Shown: positions 11,471-24,415 of the stretch, piece by piece
How positions within the stretch are numbered: position 1 is the stretch's first letter
Layout of the letters: the number at the start of each line of letters is the position of its first letter
Source: Mytilus trossulus
Taxonomy: Eukaryota; Mollusca; Bivalvia; Mytilida; Mytilidae
NCBI RefSeq assembly: GCF_036588685.1
Contig: NC_086386.1
Location: 43,013,878 to 43,077,877 of the forward strand
Length of the DNA: 64,000 nucleotides
Reading direction: 5' to 3'
Made by a program: the position numbers and the translations under genes
The notes under the pieces: model-generated
What the model was told of the DNA's origin: nothing
Seen by the model: only the letters and a program-made list of their open reading frames with translations
Databases searched by the model: none

Positions 11471-14400
11471 GCATCCTACCATGTGGGTTGAATATTTTCT
11501 TTAAAAACAATCGAACAGTTATCGCAGAATTGAGAATATACAAAACTGTTGCTTGCATGGAAATAAGAATTATCACTAAATATCGTTTTTATTACAAACG
11601 TAGTATTTCTGTACGTGACACTATAACAAAGCTTTTCTTAGTTACATTTTTGTATATTAGCATTTAAATTAAACTGAAATGATATTTTAGTCACCAAGAA
11701 TTTGATATCTAATTATTGAAATAGAACATCGATCTATGAATAATGCATATTAAATCCATTATTCTAATACACAGACTGCCACAGAGCATGCATATTTTAT
11801 GTCTTTCAAGCTAAAACAAATATAATACACGGAAATCTGTAAACAATCGTCCAAATACAAGCATGATCTTGGGATGAAATATTAATTAAAGTTTGAAATA
11901 CTAACACTGTTTCAGAGAGCAATTAAGATAACTTAACAAATCGAACCATTTAAATGATAATAAAAATATCGGTTCTGACTCAGACCAATTAGCATGACTA
12001 CAGGTAGTTTGACGCTCTACTTGTGTTTACCATTTAGCATTGGTTTTTATTTTTAAAAATAGCACTTATAATATCATGTTTACGTTTAAAAAAAAAAAAA
12101 AAAAATTATAAATGCACGGATTTAATTAACCATCTTTGAAAGAAGAATATCAATACATGTCGTGTTTTATGTTTATTTATGAACAGTAAGACATATCAAT
12201 TTTGTTCCACCACCGTTGATGCGAACATTTTTCTATTTCTTTTACATTATTTGATACAATTGTGATAAGTGTTAATAATTAACTGATTAAAAGTGTATGT
12301 TACATAAAACTAAATTATCTTCGCACTACATTTCACATTTTCCATCGAAAAAAGTAGAATTGGTGTTTTCTTTTTTTCTTTTAAATTTATTTCTCAGTAA
12401 TTTTTACCCAGGCATTCGTTAAATCTACATATTTAACGCTTAGAATTTGAGTCCGAACGCGATGCTCACAAAAGTGCATTTCCCTTTTCTCTATTAGATA
12501 TCCGCTTGGCCGTATGTTCTAACAATAGTTTTAGTTTGCATTTACATCATATTTTTTTGCATCAACTTGTACGGTATTTTTTATGATAAAAAAAAACAAT
12601 TACAGAAAATTTAGAATTAAGATTTTTGATAGAACATTCAAAGTTTTGATTTGTTCTTCAATCGTTACTTGGAATAAAAACAATATATATACTGATACAG
12701 ACATGAAACAGACAAAATTATTGATCAAAATGATTTTCGTCTGAAAAATGTGAACTGTACAGTGAATTATGATTATTGGTGTGTGCTGATTATTGTGTGT
12801 GTGAGTTTCCCCTGATTTTATATATAGTTGATAAATAATATTAAAACAAAACAAGTTAACACAAAACAATTCGTAAAACAGACGATGTCAAATTAAGTCA
12901 CATTTCATTGGCTGAAAAAATGATAAAGTAAGAATCAGCATTGGATTTTCAGTAAGGGTTAACATCACTATTCAGCTTCTGTTAATATATGCCTGAAGGT
13001 ATGAGTGACTGAAACAAAGCGGCTCTTTGATTATGTCTGTTTATGTTTGGTGATATTTGAACACGTGACCTAGGTTATATTTTCAAACAAATTATTGACG
13101 TATGTCATCATGAATTTTCGCTTCAGAAAAAAATAGTTTTTTTAATTTTAAAATTGTTGGATTATTTAACACATTTTATGTCAAATTAAAGCACAAAACA
13201 ATACTACTTATCATATTGCGATGATACAGCGCCGGAAACTAAAAGGCATCAATTTTATCTATTTCCGAAACAGTATCTGTGTCAAGTAGAACGGTCTCCG
13301 ATGAAAGATACGAATGTCTGCCAAACTGAATCAACGCCACTGTTCAACAACAGTTAATTGATCGCTGCTTCATAATTGTCATAACTTAATATCACAAAAT
13401 CCCATAATAAATCTCTGAAATTTAAGACCTGTTTTCCTATTTCTAAAAGGTAGTGTAATTCATCATTTTCGAATAAAAACATTAGTAGCCTTTTTATTTA
13501 CATTCATACGTGATGAGTTGTGGACAAAATTGAAGCTATATGCTCTGTCATCACGCGATGGGAATATTATTTTCAGCATATTTTTAAAAATGGTTGACAA
13601 AATCCATATTAATTGACATTCGCTGTTTTATTATCGGTTGTTTCGTACTACATTAATGGCGCTTTTATAATCAATGGTGTGCATCCGGAATAGAAATCTA
13701 TTTTTCTATTCAAAGCTTAGGGGAAGCAAAGTTGGTGTCGGTATATAAACATAAAAATGTAAGACTTTTCATGGACGGATATGGTCTGTGTTTAAATTTG
13801 TGTTAAGTGTTTTCTTAACGGGTTTAAGTGTCAAATTGAGTGATCGTCTACGTCACTGTCCGATAAGGCACGTGCCGTTATCATAAGATAAAATTTGTTT
13901 TTTCCGTATTTTAATAAAATCCGTTTTGATATAATTTTTTATGACCTAGTACTTGACACGTGTCTTATCAAACCAGTGTATGGTCGCAGTCATAGCAAGG
14001 AACCTCGTCTAATGAGGACCAACACAAAAAACCTCAAAATAAACCAGTTGGTATATATATTTTGTCTATGAAGTCGGGATAGAAATCTTTTTTTATTTTA
14101 TATCTAGAGTATGTCATGTGTGTGGATTGTTGTCTTTTGCGAATTGATTAAAAGTTCTATGTTATATACAGTATATTTACAGCTGCTTCATTCAAGTAAA
14201 GTTTCATTAAAATCATTTTCTCATAGATGTCAACCTAAAAAAATACATTGTAATGCAGCATGGTTATAGGTAATGTTTATGAGTCACAATACAGAAGTGT
14301 TCATGATTAGCATATATGATCTTATGTGTGTGGTTCGAATTCATATTTCATATTTTGATAACTCAAATTTAATATGAAAAATATGAATAATGTAAACAGT

Positions 14401-15159
14401 CCTACAGCAAATTCGGAAATTATAAAAAGTGCATTATTTGTTAAACTCTCATTAAACATGGCGTCAAATCGACGGCAGACCTGAAATCTATATTCCCGTT
14501 GCCTTGCTTTTGACATTATGTAATTGACTTAATGGGCTCGGGAAATCATTTAGTATTTTATATTCAATCCAAACAAATGACAAAAACCTTTATATTCTCT
14601 GTTTAAGTCAATATTTCAATTTAGTTTGACATTCAACAATTATTTTGTGTTTTGCATACGAGACTGTTTACCAAAATCAATTGGTCTTCCTGAATAATTA
14701 TTTCTAAAGCGTCCAAATGGAATAGCAAACATCACTTCTGAAATTCTATATCTTTATGATTGATATACAAATTCTAAACTACATTTTCTTCATTTCCTCT
14801 TTTGATATCTAAAATGACGGCTACAAAGAATGGTGGTTTTTTTTCTGATTTGGAAAAAAATGTAACATTATGAGTTTTCCTTTTTTTTCACGATGACGTG
14901 TATTCACAAACACAACAAAATTGGTGCATTGTTTCCTTAATTTAGAATAACTTTAACCTTTTGTTTGCTGTGTAAACTATTTCATAAATATAAAATTAAA
15001 GGGTTGGTGTTTTCTTTTTAAAGAAACCTAAACTCCAAACAGCCTCCAAAGTTTATACAATAGTAGGAAATTCAATGCAGATTTACACCATAAATGACAA
15101 AATTGTAACACTTTATCGCAATGTTAGCATGTCTTTCCTGCACTTAATGATAGAAAAAA
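11471..15159. other. Long non-coding stretch, nothing recognised
   Basis: AT-rich sequence with a run of A near 12088-12105. The best open frame is a 64-codon minus-strand one at 14322-14516 with one hydrophobic stretch near its C-terminus. It has no homologue I can name and no splice or promoter context, so it is not called. Confidence 0.45.
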
Positions 15160-15439
15160 GCAAATGTTATTGAATTTAACTGATTTATTAGTCTATACTG
15201 AAAATTACACAATACTTTGAGGAATAACGTGTGAAAAATGTTGAATTATTCCTTAAACTAATATAGGCAAATCAGGCACATTTAAATTAATCAAACTGAT
15301 TCATTTGACTTAAATACTTGAAAATATTCTACATTCATTTTGAATGGAATTCATCTAGAGTTATTATGAATCTTTTGCTAAATATAAGTTGTATATATAT
15401 GTGTGTCGGATTATAAAGGCAACAGTAGTATGGCGCTGT

Positions 15440-15620
15440 TCGTAAGTCATAAATCGATTGAGAAAAAACAATTCCGGGTTACAAACTAAAACCGAGGGAA
15501 ACACATCAACTAGAAGAGCAAAACAACGAAACAACAGAAACACTAAAGTAAAAAAAAACAACAATGCTACACACACAAAAGCCAACTGTAAGATAACAAC
15601 TGTCATTGATGCATGTATTG
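15440..15620 (+). repeat. Mussel interspersed repeat (CCGGGTTACAAACTAAAACC)
   Basis: The ordered blocks CCGGGTTACAAACTAAAACC, GAGGGAAACACATCAAC and GAGCAAAACAACG are recognised from memory as an abundant Mytilus repeat. Open frames of 73-80 codons on the two strands here are products of it. Confidence 0.5.
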
Positions 15621-16514
15621 ATATTCATCCTTTTCAGTCGCATACCAACGTCTGTTCTCTGTATCAGGACCGACTGTAATATTTTTTTAAACTGAAAATA
15701 TGAGAATTTAACTCTATATTAAACAAATTCTAAATTGGTATTATATTTGCTAACTGAAGTCTTAATATCAAACTGAAGACAAATAGAAAGAATGCTGTTT
15801 TCTATTTTTCATAGGGATTTTACCAAAATCTGTTACACTGCAGTTAGACATGCACTTGTTGCAGGTACGCAGAAGATTTTTATGAAAACTTGATGCAGGC
15901 ATTTTCTTTTCCAAACCAAAGTGGACGAGATTATCCAGCTTCAATGAAGCCACCCGCAGCTTGATATCAGACATAATCAGTTCTAAGATTAGCTGTACCA
16001 TCAAATTAACAAGGGACTGTCGACAACAGCTTGTAAGAGATATTCCTATTGGGTTCGTTGGTATTTCTGGTTTGTCTCAGTTAAGAGTTATCCTTTATAA
16101 TCATAAGAAGCGCCTTCAATACTTTTTTACTTTCTGATTAATCGTCTCCTTTTATTCATTCGAAATATGAAAAAAAGTAATTTTCAAATTATTCGAAGGT
16201 TAGAATGATTTGTTCTGGTTGTGATGCTTCGAATTTGTCAGATACATACTCTTGTGTATAGTTTTCTATGCCGTGTTTTTTTAAAAGCCAACATGTAAAC
16301 GTTTCGAAATTAAAACTCTTTAAATGACTGTCAACGGATAAGATGTTTTGTCTTTTTTGTAAAACGTCCGTTAATTTACTGTAATAAAAAAACTAAAAAC
16401 GCAATGTGAGCATCCCATATCTGTTTTAAAAGATGTATAAAAACAATGTTTAGTAGTTGTTTATACTGATTTGTTGGTCTATTCTGAGAATGACACGAGG
16501 AATAACGTGCAAAA

Positions 16515-16820
16515 TATAATAAGGAATGACTGTAATACTTTTTCTGTCTATGAAGAAATAACATAAAAAATTTGGTGCACACTGAATAACGCGCGTAGCG
16601 GGTTGTTTAACAGTGTGCACCACAATTTTTATGTTATTTCGAATAGACAGAAAAAATATTAGTCATTTCTTATAATCTAATTCTAAATTCCATTATAAAC
16701 AGTAGAAAACCATGAAAAAACGTTGATGACGTTACGGTCACATGACTAAATTATGTCTATGGGCTCATTACAAAATAACTTCAGCCAATCAGAAGACGCG
16801 TTACATCCAAAATTAAATTA
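16515..16820. mobile_element. Hairpin MITE with GCGTAGCG centre, copy 1
   Basis: Arms at about 16517-16590 and 16600-16675 are near-perfect inverted copies sharing TTTCTGTCTAT, GAAATAACAT and GGTGCACACT. The centre is AACGCGCGTAGCGGGTT. The downstream 140 bp (a GTTGATGACGT block, ATGACTAAATTATGTCTATG and ACATCCAAAATTAAATTATT) is shared with the copy at 54437-54740, so the mobile unit is about 305 bp. No protein is encoded. Confidence 0.85.
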
Positions 16821-18140
16821 TTACAACATATAAAGCAAAACATATAAAACTTATAAATGACAAGACTTCAATCCTAGAAAATATTTTACTTTCTACTCTA
16901 CGAGTTTTCCCTTTCAGGTAATAACAAAATAGAAAACAAAGGGTAGAGGTTATCCATCCATGACATAAAACCAGTAGAGACACTGAAAAAACACACATAC
17001 AAAAGCAAAGGAACAGTCCGTGCTGTTCGTAGTCTACATTGAATGCAAGTTTGAAATGGTGGAATTCTTTGCTAAAATAATTTTGATATATTGTATAAGA
17101 TAATGCAACACCCAATCGTTTCCGGTCTACAAATAACATACGAGAAGAAGTACAGATTTAAAACAAAATAGTTCCTACGCATAGATGTAAGTATTAAACA
17201 TATACTTTAGTAATTAGGTTATCAAATGAACGATGAAGGACTGGTGATTCTTAAAGAACACATGTTGACTGGTATCTTTCAATACAACAAAAATATTTGA
17301 ATGAATTTTAAAATTCTAGTTTTTATTGTATTTTCCCCTAAATACTAGTTTGTTTGTTAGACATACACTTGTTGCAGTGACGCCAAATATGTTAATGAAG
17401 CTTCTGTTTAATATCTTAAAGATTTTTTAGAACAAGGGCATTAGTATAATCATTTTTTCAAATATTTGAATATGTACTAAATCACAAATATATAGAGAGT
17501 TTCCTTGCAAAACGTAAAAAAATAAATATATTTCAAAATAAACCTTTTGACGAATGCGCTACAACCTGTCGAAAATTATATACTCCAGGACCGAATCAAT
17601 ATCCAATAATATGAAAACAGTAGATACAATTCTTGATAGACTGCCATACCGTACCTTTGTAAAGGCCTTTTTGCTTATGACAGTGAACGTGTTTTTCAGG
17701 GTCAAATTAACTAGGTACTTTTCAAATAAATATATGAATAATAAGAAACATTGATTCACGGTTTGGATGCTAGCAACTGCTTAATATAGTGCAAGAACGA
17801 CATCAACTGATGAATTTATATCGTTTGTCTATGTTAGTTGAACTTCGTATTTCTGGTGTGTTCCAGTCCTCTTTATGAAAGCGCCTTACATACTTTTATA
17901 GCTGGGAAAAAATCGTCTCCTTTATTTAATTCATTTGAGACAAAACAAATAAATATTCAACTAATTTAAAAGTAAGGATTATATATTTGTTCAGGTTGTC
18001 TGTTGTCACTGCGTCTGTTTAGATAAGAATCCTCCGGTGCACTTTATTCTACAGTATGTTAAAAGCAAACTTGTTTATAAATGTTTTGAAATTAGAAACT
18101 CTTTAACCAACTGCCAAGGGACAAGAACCTAGTTTATTTT

Positions 18141-19498
18141 TCACTAGTACGCAATGTTGTCACAGTTAACCTTTTATTATCAAAATGATTTAAATCATAA
18201 AAAATATACATGATTACATTAAACTCAATCTTCAAAGGGAGCAATGATTTTATGGTTATTATGAGAATCAAAACAAAATTCAGTTATTATACAAATGATG
18301 GCTCCCTTGGGCATATTTCTGTATAAGAATGTACTTCAATCGAATATTGAATTCACTACATAAATATACAAATTCGTATACATTACCATTCGCTTAATTG
18401 CACGGTTTTGCAATTAATAACTGGATTACTTTGAGGACGACACTCTGGGAATGGGGCTCAACATGGGTTTCGTGTTTTTGTAAAATTCTACTAATTTAAA
18501 GAGCACATGCACAAATCAACCCTGTTTTCTCATTTTTGGAGGCCATGTATACGTTGGTCTATAATTGCTTACTACAACTACATTTTAATTATGGTGTTAG
18601 AAGTCTTTACCTAAAATAAATAACAACTGCAAATGATAGTAAGAAAAAAGAGGGATTGACAATGTGACGCTGTTTTAAATTACAATCTGTGTTTTCCGAT
18701 ATTTCCCTATTACTGCTATAAAACAGAAGCTCTACCATGAACCAGCTTAGATAAAACTATGTCTATTACATGCAAATCAGTTGTAAACAAGGACTGTTGT
18801 TGTTGTATAAACTTGATAAACTCTGTAGGAAAATTTTGTGGTTAAAAAATTAGAATGAACCGATTTAGGAATGGATTTTCTCATAAAAAAATATCATACT
18901 CTAGGGCGGATTTAGGAGGGACAGTGATCTAGACCCACCGTATAGAACTAATACATTAACATGTTCCACTCCTAACAGTGCCTAATTTTTTCAAAATTTT
19001 TATTCGCATCTGATACTTACAAACACAAATTGTTCCTTTCATAACCTTTAAAACATCATACAGGAACAAGGTCATAAAAAATATTTATAGAATCGTATAC
19101 GGTTTATGAAAAATATCTATCTTATACTACATAGCTAAAACAAATACTTCAAATAAAACCTTTGAGGACCTCGCATTTGATTGTGGTGAATTCAGTACCA
19201 CAGAACTAAAGTCGTAAATAATATTTTGTTCCGATCGGAGGATTTTATCTCTTAGATCCAAGAAGATATTGTTATTACTAAAATAACCAGCGGAATTAAA
19301 TTTAATGGGATGGGATTTTGAGTGATATTATTTCCCCAGAGTGAATATGATAAGAGATGAATGATAACCCTGAATACGTTAACACTATTGTTCATAATAC
19401 CGAGATTGAACATCCCTAAAATGACAAGACACTCATGATAATTATAATTATGTATATTTACTCAATAAATAGAAGTTTAGAAATTTAAACGAGTATTA
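18141..19498. other. Non-coding stretch, nothing recognised
   Basis: AT-rich sequence without gene signals. I could not place a repeat here with confidence. Confidence 0.45.
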
Positions 19499-19640
19499 CT
19501 ATGTCTGTCGCTAGTGGATCAGAACTGGTGATTTCCCCTTTCGAAGCATATTGTTTCACCCCATGTGCATATGTCTGTCGCTAGTGGTTCAGAACTGTTT
19601 TTTTCCCCTTCCGAAGCATTTTGTATCACCCCATGTGCAT
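19499..19640 (+). repeat. 70-bp unit duplicated in tandem
   Basis: The block ATGTCTGTCGCTAGTGG followed by TCAGAACTG, a run of T/C, GAAGCAT and CACCCCATGTGCATA occurs twice with a period of 70 bp and a few substitutions. Confidence 0.8.
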
Positions 19641-19879
19641 ATTGATATGGGGTTCTTGTTGTTCAAAGTTGATTTTTTTAAGTATTTACTTTAGAATCAG
19701 TGGGTGTCTTCTTCGTTTGATTATGTTGTTGTCTGTCCTTCTGATTACAAATATCGGTAGCTCTTTAGTACTGCCGTTCATGTATAGCGTTTCATTTTTG
19801 AGTGTATGCCTATTTTTTCACAGGATTTAAAACGAAGTCCATACTGACAGCAATAGATGTTATAGCTACACGCCTAAAA

Positions 19880-20010
19880 TGTAGAATAACAAAAATACCG
19901 AACTGAAAAGAAACTTAAAATGCGGGAAAATATCACACGACAAAATTTAAAGCCGAAACACATCATCAATTGTCAAAACAACAATCATATTCTTGGCATG
20001 GTACAGGCAT
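19880..20010 (+). repeat. Dispersed repeat family B fragment, degraded
   Basis: Shows AATACCGAACTGAAAAG, then ACACATCATCAATTG and a TTGGCATGGTACAGGCAT block. These correspond to the ACCGAACTC / ACACATCAAAC / GACTTGGTACAG series at 44510-44890. Confidence 0.5.
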
Positions 20011-20937
20011 GTCCTTGTGTAGAAATGGAGTTCAAACAGTCTCACCTGGGTCATTTTCTGGTCTTTAACTGACCGATATTAACGCTCTCGCTAAAGTCTC
20101 GTTTGACTGTAAAAGATGTATAAATTCGCAACAACGTTCGGTCAAAATTACGACGTTAAATCCAATGCTTCATGAAAGAGAGTACCTTGCTTTTTGGATT
20201 CAAAAAAAAATGCAGCAATTCTTTTATTCGTCTTCTGACAGGTTAACTTTCTCTATCTATCTTATATACCCTCTTTACAAGTGGCATTCCAAAGTTCCTG
20301 CTAATATTCGCCACTTGACGTATATCAAATTGGTACTTAGATTATGCAATGTCAGTTTCGTCCAGGAGAATTAAGTACAACAGCACTTCCTAAAAAATAA
20401 GTCCTTGCGCTGTAAAATGTTAAATTCAGTTCCATGAAATTGTCAAATGAACCTATCAATCGTGTATAATTGGTATTGTTCCACAATTAATTTACAATTT
20501 GTTCATCATAAATTTTCGTTAATGTTGTTTTAGAAATTCAAAGGTTATAAAAATGTTAATTTACGATAACAGTGCAATTAAGATTCTGCATTGTTGCAAA
20601 ATTATTTGATGTTCAAAAGGAAATGTTAATTCAAAATCAATAATCAAAGTCTAGTCCGTTATTGTGAGACATTTTAAAATTAAGTTGTAATGCATATTTT
20701 GTTGTTGTTGCTCATTCTATTAATGCCTTTACTCGCCTACAGTGGAGATATTGACATTTACTAATTGACGTCCAATTACCGCATATATCGGTGTTGATAT
20801 GAATGCAAAGGTATCAGTGTTGTACACGATTGCAACATTCATTGTACAGTAGTGCAATGATAATCAGAACAGCAAAAACAATCTCTCGTATTTTCTCTCT
20901 GTTTTTGACCCATTGGTTGCTTTAATCTATCCTATGC
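20011..20937. other. Non-coding stretch, nothing recognised
   Basis: AT-rich sequence with no gene or repeat that I can support. Confidence 0.45.
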
Positions 20938-21315
20938 TGCTCTTTTGTCGGGATGTTTCCTCTTTGAAACATTCCCTGTTACCATTACGACTATGATAGT
21001 GCCAATCAGCAACTGGTCATATTGTTAAATCCCGCCGCATTTTTGCGCCTGTCCCAATTCAGAAACCTCTGGCCCTTGTTAATTAGTCTTGTATTATTTT
21101 AACTTTTATTTTCTTGTGTACAATTTGGAGTTTAGTATGGCGTTCATTATCACTAAACTAGTATATATATTTGTTTAGGGGACAGCTGAAGGACGCCTCC
21201 GGGTGCGGGAGTTTCTCGCTACATTGAAGAACCATTGGTGACCTTCTGCTGTTGTCTGCTCTATGGTCGGGTTGTTGTCTCTTTGACACATTCCCCATTT
21301 CCTTCTCAATTTTAT
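20938..21315 (-). repeat. Dispersed repeat family E, reverse copy with a duplicated end
   Basis: This is the reverse complement of 25003-25330. It has GCATTTTTGCGCCTGTCCC, CTCTGGCCCTTGTTA, CAGCTGAAGGACGCCTCC and a GGTCGGGTTGTTGTCTC..CATTCCCCATTTCC end. A second, diverged version of that end lies at 20938-20984 in the same orientation, about 322 bp away. Confidence 0.8.
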
Positions 21316-22157
21316 GATCAAATTTTAATCCATTTTTACATAACTTACAGTTTGATTTTATTGTTGTCCTAATACTTGTTATCGATAAAATGATTACTAT
21401 TGTAAGTTAAGCAAGCAACTATGTGTTGTTTAAGTCTTAATATCCTTAACTTTGACAGATGACTCATCTTCTTATCTAAATATAATGCTTTCGTTAGTCA
21501 TTCTCAACAGAATTTGAAGAAATGAGGGCAGAATGAAAGACAATTTATACATCTACAAGGAAAATAATCTTTTAAATCTTGCAGTTCAGATTGTAGCTGT
21601 AAATATGTATATTTTACGTGAAAAAAAGGAAAAAAGGAAAAAAAAGAAGTAAGCCGAGTTGCTATATTTAGTTGAATTTGTACTAGAAGAAATGTTGTTC
21701 TGTTGGGTACAATTTGTGGGTTTTGGTAACAATCTACATATATATGATACTTAAGATTCTTAAGATTTGTGAATGCTGGATATATGGGTATAAAATTTCA
21801 AAACATAAAGTATCTGTTATAGATAGCTTTTTACTATCATTGGAAAAGGAGGTCAAAAATTTTGAATTTGTAGACTTTTATAATATTTTTTTCATATATT
21901 CACTTTTATATGAAATTAGGCAAATTTTTTACCATTTTAAAATAGTAAATGAGCGATGAATGTTAAACGCCCAGTGAGCAATTTTACACACATATTCAGG
22001 ACGCATACATGTTGATGATATATGGATTCACCAATCACTGTAACTAAGCAGGTTTATTGAAAAGGAATTTAACGTGATAGCTCATGCAGGAGAGACAAAA
22101 ACCACTCATACTCACATGTCGAAAACAAACTGAACCAGATGCTCCGCAGGGCGTAGC
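21316..22157. other. Non-coding stretch, nothing recognised
   Basis: AT-rich sequence. An 81-codon frame at 21714-21959 lacks an ATG start (it begins TTG) and has no motif. Confidence 0.45.
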
Positions 22158-24014
22158 TTTATACGACCGCAGAGGTTGAACCCTGAACGGTTGGGGCAAG
22201 TATGGACATAACATTCAAGCTGGATTCAGCTCTAAATTTGGATTGTGATTAAATAGTTGACACAGCATAGGTTTCTGACACAGAATGAATGTGTTCTAAT
22301 GAAATAAAAAATTTTGTTTTCTCTTAGAGCAATTCACTATGCTGTTGAATATTATTCCTCTCAAAAAAATGCTTGAAGAAATTTTCTTTTTATTTATGAA
22401 ATTTCAAATGAGAAAATTGAACCCATTTTTTTTTTAATCACATCCCTCTTTCCCTTATTCCAAAACTAATCTCAATTAAAATTTCTAATGGAGTTTGCAA
22501 CAATTACTACTCATTTAAATACATCATAAAATATTAAGATGTAAAAAAACTGCTTGTTATCACTGAATGGTAAAGATTATTTTAATTTATCAGTTGGTAG
22601 TAAAAAGTGAATATACATTGTATATTGTATATATAACAAAGATTTAAGTTGATTCTGGACAAAGAAAGATAACTCCAAATAAAAAAAATTCTTACAATTA
22701 GATATTTCTTGCTTACTATTCTGGACAAAGAAAGATAACTCTAATTAAAAACAAAATTGCTATTTCACAATATTTTGCAATAAAATATTTCTTGCCATTG
22801 CGCAATACTGTGCAATTGAAAAGACTTGCTATTGCACAAAACTTAATATAATAATTTAAGATCCTGATTTGGACCAACTTGAAAACTGGGCCCATAATCA
22901 AAAATCTAAGTACATGTTTGGATTCAGCATATCAAAGAACCCCAAGATTTCAATTTTTGTAAAAAATCAAACCAAGTTTAATTTTGGACCCTTTGGACTT
23001 TAATGTAGACCAATTTGAAAACAGGACCAAAAATGAAGAATCTACATACACAGTTAAATTTGGCATATCAAAGAACCCCATTTATTCCATTTTTAATGAA
23101 ATCAAAACAATGTTTAATTTTGGACCCAGATTTGGACCAACTTGAAAACTGGGCCGATAATCAAGAATCTAAGTACATTTTTAGATTCAGCATATCAAAG
23201 AACCCAACCGATTAATTTTTTGTCAAAATCAAACGAAGTTTAATTTTCGACCCTTTGGACCATAATGTAGACCAATTTGAAAACGGGACCAAAAGTTAAA
23301 AATCTACATACACAGTTAGATTCGGAATATCAAAGAACCCCAATTATTCAATTTTGATGAAATCAAACAAAGTTTAATTTTGGACCTTTTGGGCCCCTTA
23401 TTCCTAAACTGTTGGGACCAAAACTCCCAAAATCATTACCAACCTTCCTTTTATGGTCATAAACCTTGTGTTTAAATTTCATAGGTTTCTATTTACTTAT
23501 ACTAAAGTTATGGTGCGAAAACCAAGAAAATGTTTATTTGGGTCCCTTTTTGGCCCCTAATTCCTAAACTGTTGGGACCTAAACTCCCAAAATCAATACC
23601 AACCTTCCTTTTGTGGTCATAAACATTGTGTTTAAATTCCATTATTTTCTATTTACTTAAACTAAAGTTATTGTGCGAAAACCAAGAATAATGCTTATTT
23701 GGGCCCTTTTTTGGCCCCTTATTCCTACACTGTTGAAACCAAAACTCCCAAAATCAATCCCAACCTTTCTTTTGTGGTCATAAACCTTGTGTCAAAATTT
23801 CATAGATTTCTATTAACTTAAACTAAAGTTATAGTGCGAAAACCAAGAAAATGCTTATTTGGGCCCTTTTTGGCCCCTAATTCCTAAAATGTTGGGACCA
23901 AAACTCCCAAAATCAATACCAACCTTCCTTTTGTGGTCATAAACCTTGTGATAAAATTTAATAGATTTATATTCACTTTTACTAAAGTTAGTGTGCGAAA
24001 ACTAAAAGTATTCG

Positions 24015-24049
<35 letters not shown>

Positions 24050-24103
24050 CAACGTGATAGCAATATACGACGAAAATGTTTTCAAAATTTGCGGTCGTAT
24101 AAA
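22158..24103. mobile_element. Non-autonomous TIR element carrying internal tandem arrays and a (GAC)n tract
   Basis: The ends are a perfect 14-bp inverted repeat, TTTATACGACCGCA at 22158-22171 and its complement at 24090-24103. Inside are a duplicated ATTCTGGACAAAGAAAG block (about 22653 and 22716); two rounds of a roughly 264-bp dimer of related monomers (GGACCAACTTGAAAACTGGG and AGACCAATTTGAAAAC, about 22860-23395); and about four copies of a 160-bp unit (CCAAAACTCCCAAAATCA, about 23380-24000). A (GAC)n microsatellite follows close to the right end. No transposase frame is present. I recognise the sequence as a common mussel repeat. The superfamily is not determined. Confidence 0.8.
24015..24048. 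repeat. (GAC)n microsatellite
   Basis: About eleven uninterrupted GAC units near the right terminus of the 22158-24103 element. They generate a spurious poly-arginine open frame. Confidence 0.9.
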
Positions 24104-24104
24104 A

Positions 24105-24275
24105 ACGTCAAAGCCAAACAAAAAGACCAACAGACAAACAACTCCAAATGTACACAAACACGACATATACAAAACTAAGAAGACTGAGTAATACGAACCC
24201 CTCCAAAATCCGAAGGTGATATCAGGTGTTCCGGAATGGTAAGCAGATCCATCTCCGCATATGGTACTCGTTTCT
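24105..24275 (+). repeat. Dispersed repeat family D, copy 2
   Basis: Directly follows the TIR element. The blocks GACCAACAGACAAACAA, AACCCCTCCAAAATCC and GGTGTTCCGGAATGGTAAGC correspond to 11230-11470. Confidence 0.65.
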
Positions 24276-24370
24276 TCTCAGCTGATCAGTCTCTGGTCTT
24301 ACTCAAAAAATGATATATGCACTTGTTGGTAACAGAGCTAATATAAATTGTACTTGAAGTCTTTTGTTTC

Positions 24371-24415
24371 AGCTGGCCAGGGATCGAACCCAGGATCTCT
24401 TGCACAACATGCTCA
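24371..24415 (-). repeat. tRNA-like relic (SINE head candidate)
   Basis: Read on the minus strand, the sequence has GCATGTTGTGCAAGAGAT followed by CCTGGGTTCGATCCCTGG. That is a good T-arm/B-box (GGTTCGATCCC) with a wobble-paired stem. The 5 prime half does not form a cloverleaf, so this is not a functional tRNA. It is more likely the tRNA-derived head of a SINE. Confidence 0.4.

Larger units (their letters stand above)
15160..18140. repeat. Diverged tandem duplications of non-coding DNA
   Basis: Ordered similarity links about 15830-16350 with about 17350-18130. Shared blocks are TTAGACAT-CACTTGTTGCAG, AAGCGCCTT..ATACTTTT, ATCGTCTCCTTTATT-like, TTGTTC-GGTTGT, AAGC-AACATGT-like, and GAAATTA-AACTCTTTAA followed by ACTG. 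The period is about 1.5 kb. A shorter link joins about 15185-15240 with 16455-16515 (GAGGAATAACGTG). The middle is interrupted by the hairpin element at 16515-16820. No conserved reading frame was seen. Confidence 0.5.

Noticed and set aside
14322..14516. 64-codon minus-strand ATG frame with one putative membrane segment
   Set aside because: It is plausible as a microprotein but has no homologue, promoter or polyadenylation evidence; such frames are expected by chance in this length of DNA.
16813..17139. 108-codon minus-strand open frame with hydrophobic stretches
   Set aside because: It does not begin with ATG in good context, is AT-rich F/L/I-type translation, and matches no family that I know.
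23933..24178. 81-codon frame with an arginine run
   Set aside because: The arginine run is the (GAC)n microsatellite read in another frame at the end of a repeat element.
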